64,000 nucleotides of DNA from Lonicera japonica (lineage: Eukaryota > Streptophyta > Magnoliopsida > Dipsacales > Caprifoliaceae), in NCBI GenBank assembly GCA_021464415.1, contig CM038471.1:30539234-30603233 (forward strand). Direction: 5' to 3'. Made by a program: the position numbers and the translations under genes. Each line of letters begins with the position of its first letter. Position 1 is the stretch's first letter. Shown in pieces: positions 11,024 to 21,800 of the stretch. The notes beneath the pieces are model-generated. The model was not told the DNA's origin. It made no database searches and saw nothing but the letters and a program-made list of their open reading frames with translations.

Positions 11024-12294
11024 GGCTAAATGACCAATAAGCACAATGAATTTTACCACTTTTTTTACTTATGCCAACGAACTCCATTTTCCATCAAAAG
11101 TACCGGTGAACTTTTTCAGTTTTTTCACTTAGGTCCAAAACATAACTTCTGCCAAATTCCTCTAACGGAAGTATGATATGGCAGCTGACGTGGCATTTTA
11201 TTTTGACGTGGCTGCTGAGTTGGCATTTTAATCTGATGTTGCAAGTCTCTCTCTCTCCTTTATATTATCTCTTTCTCTATCTAAGAAAATTATCTTTTAA
11301 ACCATTCTTCTTCTTATTCCCATGAAAGGAAGTTTAATGGCTTAACACAAAAGTTCGAGATATTGTAGACTGACTTCTCTTTAGGCTCCAAGTTGTTTTT
11401 TGGATTGCCATCTCCATTTCCATATTTCAAAGATCTATTTTTTGTTCTATCAGACCGATGTCTTGAGGGTGCATCCTAGCCTTTTTATGCAATGTTGATC
11501 ATTCCCGTGTTCAGAAAAAGGAGATAAGGTCTTGGAAGTAAGAGTTGCAACTAAGCTAATGGTAGCTAGCCTTTTTCTTCATAACTTGAGTAAGAAAGGG
11601 CTCTTATCTTGGTAAGTTTGTGCTAGGTAGAATGACCCCCTTTTTCCCGATCTGCCAGGGGTCGAGCCAGTTTAAACTTTCTCTTCATCAAATAGCCATC
11701 TCTGTCAATGGTTGAGAAAGGAAGAGTTGACCCTGGTGTTGACGGCAGCAACGTTGGCAGCTCGGTGTTGGTTTTCTGGCGTGGTGGTCCGGTGAGGGTT
11801 ATGTATGGTGGAGAAGAAGATAAATGAAGGGGAGAGAAATGGAGGTAATAATGGTGATTAAAGATGAAAACAAGAAAAAATGGAGATGGCCGGAATCAAT
11901 AGAAGTGGCTGGAAAAAATGGTGGTGATGGCTAGAATTAATGGAGGTGAAAAGGTGGAGCCTTGGCAAATATGATGAAAATGTGGAGCTATAGTGATGAT
12001 TAAAGAAAAAAACAAGAAAAAATAGAGATGGCAGGAGAAAATGATGGTGATGGCCAGAATCAATGGAGGTGGCTGGACAAAATGGAGATATTTGCCAACT
12101 CAGCAGCCACATTAGAATAAAATGCCACGTCAGCTGCCATATCACACTTCCGTTAGAGGAATTTGACAGAAGTTACGTTTTAGACCTAAGTGAAAAAACT
12201 GAAAAAGTTCACTGGTATTTTTGATGGAAAATGGAGTTCTTTGGCATAAGTGAAAAATGTGGTAAAATACATTGTGCTTATTAGTCATTTAGCC
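11024..12294. mobile_element. MULE-type element, 1271 bp, about 200-bp TIRs, 9-bp TSD
   Basis: The first roughly 200 bp (GGCTAAATGACCAATAAGCA...) recur as an inverted copy ending at 12294. The exact direct repeat AATGGAGAA flanks it at 11015-11023 and 12295-12303. A 9-bp duplication and long TIRs define Mutator-like elements. No transposase is recognisable, so it is non-autonomous. The interior (about 11230-12070) has GC-richer stretches and several imperfect repeats of a GGAGATGGC(C/A)GG(A/C) motif on the plus strand; captured host DNA is possible but not shown. Confidence 0.85.
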
Positions 12295-12620
12295 AATGGA
12301 GAAATTGAAATGAAGAAAGTGCTTTGGTATTGAACTGACAGAAATACGAAAATACCCCGTTTAACAGCATTGATATGAACAAAAATTAATGAACAAAGTA
12401 AGCTAATTGAAACAAGTACAAAAATTAATGGGTAAATTGAAACAAATTAAGTTTTGTGGGCAAAATAAAATTGACCAATAGTTTAGTGGTCATTTTTGTT
12501 ATTTACTCGAATTAATATTAAACAAAACTTACCTCAAAGTTGAATTTTTAGGCTTATATTTTTTTCTTCTTCTATCGTAAATGATTGGATCTGCAAAATA
12601 AATTGATGAAATTGATCTTT

Positions 12621-12925
12621 AGGGTCCATTTGATAACAATATGGAAAAACAAAATAAAAACATTTGATTTTTGTGAAAAGTTGAAAAATAAGTTGAGACA
12701 TATAGTGAGATATCTTCTTACTTTGTGGATTTTTTCATGGAGAAATTATCTTTAGTTATTGAGGAAGAAAAATTTTCCACAAAAAATAATAAAAGATGGA
12801 TGACATCTACTCATCAAATGAGTATGAAATAGAGAGCATCTTATCACATGCCTCAACTTATTTTTGAACTTCTTACCAAATCAAGTATTTTTATTTTCTT
12901 TTTCCATGTTGTAATCAAACGGAAT
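12621..12925. mobile_element. MITE with GGGTCCATTTGATAAC-type ends
   Basis: The left end GGGTCCATTTGATAACAATA and the right end TTGTAATCAAACGG are imperfect inverted repeats about 305 bp apart, next to TTTA on each side. The same terminal style (GGGTC(C/T)(A/G)TTTGAT) occurs in the pair at 25334-25851. Non-coding; superfamily uncertain. Confidence 0.5.
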
Positions 12926-12929
12926 TTTA

Positions 12930-13238
12930 GAGCTCGTTTGGTGTCCTCCAATTTACGAAATAGACTATTTATAATTATTTAATTCACTAATTATTTAATT
13001 TGAGCGTTTGATTGCCAAAATAAACTAGTATATAAAGTCATAAACTTAAGTTAATATATAAGATGTTAAATAAGAAAACGTAGAGATATAATTGAAATTA
13101 CATAATTTGTTACTATCATACAAGTTCATTTGAAAAAATTACACCACAATTTTTATTGTTGAAATGAAACAATTTACAATTCGTTAATTTACGATGAAAC
13201 AATTATAAATTAGATAATTTACGCAATCAAACGAGCCA
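12930..13238. mobile_element. Tourist-like MITE, copy B (309 bp)
   Basis: Starts GAGCTCGTTTGGTGTCC and ends ATCAAACGAGCCA. It is flanked by TTA at 12927-12929 and 13239-13241. It is homologous to copy A at 10583-10887 in the opposite orientation, so the two copies bracket the MULE. Confidence 0.6.
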
Positions 13239-13623
13239 TTAATATGTTGTATAAGCGATCTATGTGTATAATAATAAATACAAAGCTCATACATAAGAAA
13301 ATAGTCAAAAGAAAATCATTTAGGAAGAGAAACTAAAAAGAGTGAAAAATATACTCATGCGAAATAGAAAAATGATAAAGTAATCAAAGTTGTTTTTTGA
13401 AAAAACTGTTTTGGATTGTTTGGCACTAAACACATGTTGAGGCGAATGATTCGCGTATATGCTGAGTTTGAATTCTGATAAGTACAAAAATATTGTGATC
13501 ACCACCCAACTCAAATAAATAAGTGAGGATTCATCCTGTATTCAATATAATGTAGAATATCTCATTAAAAAAGAAAGAATGAAAGAACTCGCTATTAAAA
13601 TTTTGAGGGGCAATTAAAAAAAA

Positions 13624-14284
13624 GGGCTTATTAGAGAAAGATTTTCACACTAAAGCCAAGGAATAATTTTTTTTTTAAATAAAGGGCCTATTTTTTATTT
13701 TATTGATAATATGACATGTGCCTTTTTTTTACATTATAAAATGACATCCCAACCCTTAAAATAAACTAAAAAATACCAATATGCATTAAAATATGGACTG
13801 CAATATGAACTTTGCAGTCTATATTTCACTGCAATATGAACTTTGCAGTCCATATTTCACTGTAATGTGAACTTTGCAGTCGATATTTTTAGTGCAAAGT
13901 TCATATTGCAGTCCATATTTTATTGCAATGTGAACTTTGCAGTCCATATTTTCAATGCAAAGTTCATATTGCAGTCCATATTTCACTGCAATATGAATTT
14001 TGCAGTTCATATTTTACTGCAATATGAACTTTGCAGTTCATATTTTACTGCAATATGAACTTTGCAGTCCATATTTTTTGTGTAAATTTCATAAAAAGGG
14101 ATAATTTAGGTAATACATAACATGTTTTTATTAATTAAATGATATTTAAATTTATTCAGATACATTCATTTAAAATATAAAACAAAATAGGCCTCTTACA
14201 CTAATTACCAATTAAAAATAGGCCCTTCATTCAAAAAAATATTATTCATTGGATTTTTGGTAAAAATCAATGTATAATAAGCCC
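13624..14284. mobile_element. Fold-back element with internal palindromic tandem array
   Basis: Arms of about 70 bp (GGGCTTATTA..GGGCCTATTTTT at 13624-13694 and the inverted equivalent at 14214-14284) enclose AT-rich flanks and the tandem array at 13797-14073. No clear target duplication could be read, because poly-A abuts the left arm. Non-coding; class unknown, MITE-like. Confidence 0.6.
13797..14073. repeat. Tandem array of a roughly 31-bp quasi-palindromic unit
   Basis: About nine units of CTGCAATATGAACTTTGCAG separated by short spacers like TCCATATTTCA. The unit has complementary ends (CTGCAA/TTGCAG). Some units are present as the reverse complement (CAAAGTTCATATTGCAG near 13894 and 13957), so direct and inverted units alternate irregularly. 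The open frames across it on both strands are simply the repeat translated. Confidence 0.8.
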
Positions 14285-14856
14285 TTCTACCTAATTTCTA
14301 GAAATTTTGAAAACAAAAGAATAAACAAGTGATAAACAACAAAACAAAAAAAATAAAAAATCAGCATATAGCTTTCCGTCCAATTTTGTAGTTGTTTTTT
14401 GCCTTCCTTCAATTGCTACTTTTATTCTGTGTTTGTTCCACATTTATAACTAAATTTACGAATTTACTAATTAACTTTACATATTTTACATATTTGCTAT
14501 TGAAGCCTCCATAAACCATTTATTTAATTATTATTTTTATTGTAATTTTTGGGACAAAAATAATAAATACGCTTAACAAGCCCACTTATCAAAATTGATA
14601 AAAAAAAACAAAAAAAATGAAGGCAAACTAATAGGCATAGCAAAAATACTCGCATGTTTGTGTACCTGCGGGTTCCCGACCCGATGGAGGCGGGTACGAG
14701 GACAAGTAATTAGGAGTGGGTTCAAGTTTGAGTCAAAGATTTTTAAGTTTAATTGGGTTTGGATATAAGTGTCTCTTACCCGTATCCGCCCTGATATACT
14801 TAAATTTGTAAAATCAAAAAATTTGATATATATGTGTTTATATATATATATATATA
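14285..14856. other. Intergenic DNA with a CCCGACCCG-type repeat fragment
   Basis: AT-rich up to about 14640. Then a GC-richer segment (14655-14800) with ..TTCCCGACCCG.. and ..ACCCGTATCCGCC.. motifs, ending in a (TA)n tract. The other half of this repeat seems to lie at 15415-15541 (..AACCCGACCCGTTATCATTCC), so the hairpin element at 14857-15260 probably inserted into it. No gene. Confidence 0.45.
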
Positions 14857-15260
14857 CAGTCCCTTTCTGGTGCGCATTACTGTTGCGCACCAGTCCGTAC
14901 GCATTGGGCGTTTTGGCCCGCTTCCCGATGGAATTTTTTGATGAAATTTTGTGGGGATGTTTTTCATCGTGTGTAGAACATCTCCACCAAATTTCATCAA
15001 AAAATTCAACCGGGAAGTAGGTTAACTACGTGATTGAAAAAAACTGGATTTTATATATCTATTTCTGGACCAGTTTTTTTCAATCACGTAGTTAACCTAC
15101 TTCCCGGTTGAATTTTTTGATGAAATTTGGTGGAGATGTTCTACACACGATGAAAAACATCCCCACAAAATTTCATCAAAAAATTCCATCGGGAAGCGGG
15201 CTAAAACGCCCAATGCGTACGGACTGGTGCGCAACAGTAATGCGCACCAGAAAATTACCC
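14857..15260. mobile_element. Large nested-hairpin MITE, copy 1
   Basis: Two nearly perfect arms of about 180 bp (from CTGGTGCGCATTACTG at 14867 to ..TTGAAAAAAACTGG near 15044, mirrored at about 15070-15250) flank a short AT-rich loop. Each arm itself contains a second inverted repeat, at 14931-15007 and 15110-15186, built on TTGATGAAATTTGGTGGAGA. It is inserted in (TA)n sequence, so the target duplication is not readable. Related copies lie at 17466-17850 and about 36030-36400. Transcription would give a long double-stranded RNA; that is inference. Confidence 0.75.
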
Positions 15261-15745
15261 TATATATATATATGTATATAAAAAATATATATAATTAGTT
15301 CATTATTAATTGTGTAAATATATAATTTTATATATATATATATATGTATATAATATTATATTATTTTTAATTTCATTCTTCTTTTTAAATAAACATTTGT
15401 CTAATATACCCGTGAAGACTAGTTACTTGACGGGGATGGAAATGGAGGCGGGAATGAAAATCGGTTTTGATAGTAAGAACAGAGATAAAATTTATAAATC
15501 TAATTTATACCCGATATAAACCCGACCCGTTATCATTCCTGTGAAGTAAGAGCGACTCAAGTGAACCCCAAATTGAATGTCGACAGGTGCACGGCAACAA
15601 GCCAAAAGGATACTCGGTTAGAAAAACTCTCGGGGGAAAAAAATAAATAAACCAACTTGGGAAGGAGATTGTGAAGAAGCAAAACTACGTACCCAACTTC
15701 ATTTCACCATCTCCATTTCAAATCTCTCTTCCACCATCACCACCA

Positions 15746-15787
15746 ATGACCGCCGCCACCGCCGCCACCGTCGTTAGCCACCGGTGA
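15746..15787 (+). CDS. Short upstream ORF in the COG6 leader (13 codons)
   Basis: An ATG at 15746 opens MTAATAATVVSHR and stops at TGA 15785-15787, 110 bp before the COG6 start. The leader has no visible intron here and its transcription start is unknown. The peptide is of low complexity (GCC/ACC codons). It could reduce main-frame initiation if the transcript begins upstream. Conservation is unknown. Confidence 0.35.
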   Translation: MTAATAATVVSHR

Positions 15788-15896
15788 CCGAACACCCAAT
15801 CCATCACCAACGTCTTCAATTCATTCAGCTAAATTCGAATTGGAGACGAATTCATATACTCAAATTGCAAATCGCCGATCCGCTATACATATACAA

Positions 15897-18800
15897 ATGG
15901 GGACGACAACAGCCCTAGCACCAGGTCTATCAAGGAAGCTGAAGAAGGTTCTAGAGACTCGCACCGACACTCCAGATCTCTTGGCATCACTCAACACTCT
16001 CTCCACTTTCTACACCGATAATTCCCTCCCGGCTCGGCGTAATCTCCGATCTACCATCGAGAAGAGATCTCTCTCCATCAATCACGAGTATCTCCTCGCA
16101 TCTGATGGCGTTCAACAGGTTTACATTCATTCTCGATAATTATTCTCTCTCTATAATTAAAACTAGAATTTGTCTAAATGAGATTGATGATTGTTTTTTG
16201 TAGGCATTGGATCGGGTGGAGGAGGAGGTTAATCAGCTTACCGAATGTTGCGACAAGTAAGATCATATATACTTTTGTTGTTCTTTCATTTTTACTCGGT
16301 TATTAGTTATAATTTTGATAATGCATAGTGGACTAGTAAGTTTGTAAGGGATCATAATCATTTGTTATAACTGAATTAATCATTTAAAACTAGTCTCAGA
16401 TACAGCTGAGTGAAATTAGAAATTAGTGCCAAATTTTTGGATGGGGAAATTGATTAAGTGCAAAATTCAAGTCGAGGTGATTGGAGAAGAGGTCATGAGT
16501 GCTAATTTCTTCAGTAGAATCACCAATTCCTATAGTAGGGTGAAATCATAAGAAAATTTGGGTTGGGGATAAATCGGGATTCTTCTCTTGTAAATTTTTC
16601 TTTGATGTGCTTCAGACTGGTACCGCACTCTTCTTCACTGGCCCAACCAATTTCTTTTAGGCTGATGGATTTCCTTCATTATTTTTACCCCACTCTTCTT
16701 CAGCCTCGTTACCGTTAACGAGTACTGCACCATCTGTAGAGTCAGCATCCACCACAACACCGCCCTCATCTTCACCCTCTTCATGCCCTTGCCCATTTTG
16801 TTCAGCAGCCTCATGATCCAAGCCTCTATTTGCAAGTGGTTTCTCTGCGTCAACTTGCATGTTTCTGAAGGCCTCCACAAGGGAGATGAGTGATATGGGG
16901 GGATGTTATCCATCTTTTCCTTATTTTTCATGTGGAAAAAATTTCTTACCTACTGACCAAAGAAGCTTATTTCATCATTTAAGAATTATGGGGTGGAATA
17001 CATTAAACTTAATTGGAAGGCTATAATCCTTTGAGAAAAGTTATCATGTGCATCTTATTTTATGAAAGCTTTGGGTGTTAGCTTTATGGATGGATATGTG
17101 GGTTAGAGTTTAGTTTTTTGTAACCTTTTCATAGGCAAAGGAATATCTTTCTTTTGTTGCTTTCAGTTCCAGTGGATGTCTTATCCACTGCTCATTAGCA
17201 TAGTTTGTTTTGTAATTCCTTTAGCAGATCAATAAAATTTTTGTTCTCTATCAAAAAAAATTATGAAAGTTTTGGTTGTATTTGATTCTTACCATGCTCG
17301 TCTTTCCGTTTATGTACTGGTGGTGGACTGCTTGTCCCCCTTCACTTTGTACTTATATTTTGAGAATATATAAAATTTTATTTCCTATCAAAAAAAGAGT
17401 ACACTATCTTTTCCAACTATAGTGTTTTCAATCATTTCCAACTTTTTTATTAACAGCACCCTAAAGGGTACATTTCAAGTAAGGTCTTAACTTAAGGTCA
17501 CGGATTGGGTATTTTGGGGCGTCAAATAGATGAGTTTTTTGACAAAACTTGGTGAAGACAATCTCCATGACTAATAGATCATCCCCACCAAATTTCATAA
17601 AAAAATTCAACCGGGAAGTAAGTTAACTACATAATTGAAATCTATATCTCCGTTAACTGGACATATATATTTCAATTTTGTAGTTAACCCACTATTCGGT
17701 TGAATTTTTTTATGAAATTTGGTGGAGATGATCTACTAATACTGAAGATCATCTCCACCAAGTTTCGTTAAAACTCATCCATTTGACCCTCCAAAATGCT
17801 CAATTCGTGACTTAAGGTCCTTAAGTTAAGAGCTTACTTGAAATTTACCCGCACCCTAAAAGTATATTTTAACATAGATATATGTTACCCATAGTTACTG
17901 GGAAACACTAATACCCTAGTGATTTATGTATTGGTATTTGGTACTATACAGACGTACCGTAATGTGGTAACACTTCCATATGAGTACACCCAAATTGGCA
18001 ATTTAAACAATTTTGTCTATTTCTTCCCTTAGGTTTGTTTATTTTATAAGAAAGAACATCCAAAAACAAATGAGTGAAGCATGCATCTAAATATCGAGTA
18101 AGGTAGAGTTTTTGAAGAGAAACTAAAGAACTATAATATGTATCAATTTTGAAATTTATATTATACTATTTGACTTTTGATATGTTAAAATGGATAGTTT
18201 CATTCTAGATTCCTAAAGGGAAATTTGAAACTCCGGCATAAATCCAATATTTCACAAAAGTAATTTTTTTCTCATTTTAATCACACTAATATTAGTTGAA
18301 CAACATTGTCAATATAAGCCTACCCCAACCATACTACAGTTTAGAGTATGTGGTGCATTACATTCCTGTACCCTTTCTACATTCTAGATCCTGTCATATG
18401 CATCATCATATTCCTTCTATATTTGTGTGTCCGCACTTCTTAGACCCATACTCCTTCTGTATAAAGGCATGAAATGGACCAACGCTACTTGAGCTTGATT
18501 CATGTTCAGCTTTTTTAGTGATGCAAATAAAATGTTTGGTATGCTATTATTTTATTATTTGATATAATTTGCTTTTACTTTTATGTGGCTTATTTTATTT
18601 GCTTTTACTTTTATGGGGCTTATTTTATTGTTTTGGTACTTCGGAATTCTAGTAGTAGTAGTAGATATAATATAGAATAAAAGAAGATAGAAATAGGAAG
18701 AAGGGATGCCAACAGGTGATGGCCCACAATAAGCACGCGTGCTTAGTAAAATCATATTTCAACTCTGAAAAGAATGATCACTACAACCTTATTAATAACC

Positions 18801-21800
18801 TACAAAAGAAACCCTAGAAAACCCTACAGGATACCAAAATAGCCTTAAGAGATAATTGCGTACTATGATTATAATTACCCTAGAAAACCCTGAATAAGAC
18901 ACAATCCTAGTACAAATACTAACCGATTATCTTTAAATATAAATGCATTAAAATAAAAAAAATATAATCTTCTCATATTCCCCATCAATTAGTATTAGTA
19001 AGTTGAGTTGAATAAGAGAACTGCTATATTTTGTTTTCTAGTTGATAAAGACTATTTCTTATTATTAGTAGATTTGGGGTTAGGGTTTGATTAGTGTAAA
19101 TAGGCATAGCCCCTTTCATTGTAATGCAGACTTTTATGAATTTATCAATGGGATTTTCTCTCTTCACTACTGTTCTTGGTATTCCTAGGGAATCTTAACA
19201 TTAGTATATTTTCCTATTTTCTTGGGTATCCTTAGAATCAAGGAGATTCCAGAACCGTGTGTTCTTGGCATTCTTTGTAGAATCAACAAGTCCACACGAG
19301 GGTTTTGATTGGTTTTCCCTAAAACTGTTCGCGATCCCTTCCCGATTTGCCTTAATTGCGTAACATATAGAGGATCTTTGCATTCTACAAGCGTGATTTA
19401 CAACAATTGGTATCAAGGATGGTTGGTATATCCTACGAAGGTGGGTATCTAAGCCAAAGCACCATAGGAAGCCACAATCTTGATTCCTAGCCCTAGGAAT
19501 ACGAAGAACAATAGTGAAGAGAGAAAAATCTTCACTAATAAATATCAATACAAAAAAAGTTTGCATTACAATGGAAGGGGTGAGGCCTATTTGCACCAAT
19601 CAAACCTTAAATCTACTATTATCTGCTAGGAAATAATATCTTTGTCAACTGGGAAAACAAATATAATTGGTCTGTTATATAAACTCAAATTACTAATTCT
19701 AAAGTCCTAAAACAATAAAATAAGCTCCATAAAAGTAAAACAAATTACATGAAAATAACAATGGTACTAAATTTCTGATTTACATCATTTAGAGTCTCAG
19801 TTGAGATGGCAAGCAAAATAAACAAACCAATTTTGGTAATATTATAAGGTTTGTTAACTTATTGAGCTCAGCTTGAATGCGATTAACTAATAATCACACT
19901 AATGACTGTACAGTTCGACTTAAGATTAAGCTTGCTTGGAAACTCACTTGAGATCAGATCAGCTCACTACCCTTTAGATAAATGAGCCAAATTCAAGTTT
20001 CATTTAGAACTCCTTAAACTTATGAAGCAGAGGTTGAGCAACTTACTACGGCTCAGCTCTAAATAAATATCAATATCAGAAGTCTCCCTTACAATGAAAG
20101 GGGCTTTATGTATTTATAATAATGAAACCTAAACTAGCAGGAAACCAAATCCTACTCTACCAAGGAAACGAATTCCTCATCAACTAGGAAACACAGCCTT
20201 ATGAACTAGGAAACCAAAAGTAAAATAGAAGTCCTATCAAACTAAAACTCTGATGTCCTAAAATAATAAAATAAGCCCCAAATTAATAAAAACAAAATTA
20301 CATCAAAATAGTAAAATAGTGAATTTTTTATTTGCATCATTTTGTTAATGTCTTATTTTATTTTTTTGTTAAAATAATGAAAACAGGAAGGAAAATTCTG
20401 TCCATCAACTTTTACTGAAGCTAGATAGTTCAATATTTCCACTCTGCCAATTTTGCAATCTGCTTTCTGTTTTTCTTTAGAAAATGTCAACTGACAGTAG
20501 CCTGCAGGATTGAGAAGTATTTGAGCAGTTGTAAGGCTTCCACCGGAGATATGATCACTAAAACAGAAAGGCTGAAGCAAGAACTTGAAATCACCACCCA
20601 AAGACAAGAGATTGCATCATGCTTCCTTCGTGATTATCAACTTTCCAATGAAGAGGTTATATAGTTCGATCCCCTCTATGTTGTGCCATCATTCTTGTCC
20701 ATAGCATTTTCAAAATGCTAGGTTACGTATGTACTCATTACTAGCAGCTGTTATGTAGATAAATGCACTCAGGGAAGAAGATCTAAATGAGAACTTTTTC
20801 AAGGCACTTTCTCATGTTCAAAAGATCCATGCCAACTGCAAAGTCCTGCTCAGGACTCATCACCAGGTAAAATCTCTCTCACTCTTTGCAGTATAGCACA
20901 TCCATGGTTTTTTCCATTACGAATTGAAATTTTAAAGCAACCGAATTTTGCTGATTGTTATACATATTGTTGGTATTACATCCCCAAGACTGTATTTTCC
21001 TTTTTGTCCCTTCTTATGATGTATGGGAAAGTAACCCACCCTTATTGGCATCTTATCGAATGAGAAAGGCACATGTTTACGAGATGTTAATATATACCAG
21101 TTTTCCCCCAAAAATGCAAAATAATTGGGAGAGGAGATATCTTATCTTTTGCCTTATTTTATGTTTTATTTATTTGATAAGAAACCACTATGATGGGATA
21201 GATTTTGCTGCTAAGCTTCAGCTTTGATGCCTACTTCCCTGCATAGTGTTGCTTTAACTCAAATGATTTTTTAGTGCAACTGAGATAAATGCTCTACTAC
21301 TCCCCTTTGGTTGGTGGTCCTTTTTTCTTTCCAGGTTGGAGGTCTTTTTTCCCTTCTCAGTTTTTATATATATATATATATATATATTCTGAATTCAAAG
21401 TTATTAGGACTGGCAATTCATTTGGGAAACCTTCACAGCGTGCAGGTTTGGAGCTTATGGATATGATGGCTGTGTACCAAGAAGGTGCCTATGAGCGCTT
21501 GTGCAGGTGAAAAGTTATCTAGATTAACATAATAGCTTAAGCATATTAAGGTTTTAATTACATCTCCATCAATATGTATCTTACTGTTGTTCTGTTCGTG
21601 TGACACCCCGAAGCCCGTTAAGAGGTTTAAACCTCCGGGACCCAGTTAATCATGATGACGTACGTAGACAGCGGTGTAAAGTCACATAAAAATAAAACAT
21701 TATTTTAAACAAGTCTTTCAAAAATTGTAGAGTGGAAGACATCAAGAACAATTGGAGAGCTTGGATTTTTTAATAGTATTCCACTGTATTATATTTGGCT

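Noticed and set aside
11858..12145. 95-codon minus-strand ORF in the MULE
   Set aside because: His/Phe/Ser-rich low-complexity translation of repeats, extending into the TIR; no protein resemblance.
13819..14058. Open frames of 63-71 codons on both strands
   Set aside because: They are translations of the palindromic tandem repeat and have no independent coding signal.
13797..14073. Regular repeats resembling a CRISPR array
   Set aside because: The spacers are short, similar to each other and not unique, units occur in both orientations, and the context is a plant fold-back transposon.
14800..15020. ORFs on both strands over the nested hairpin
   Set aside because: Inverted-repeat symmetry makes mirrored frames; no coding evidence.
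15840..15896. N-terminal extension of COG6 exon 1
   Set aside because: The frame is open upstream but has no ATG; the first in-frame ATG at 15897 matches the remembered plant COG6 start.
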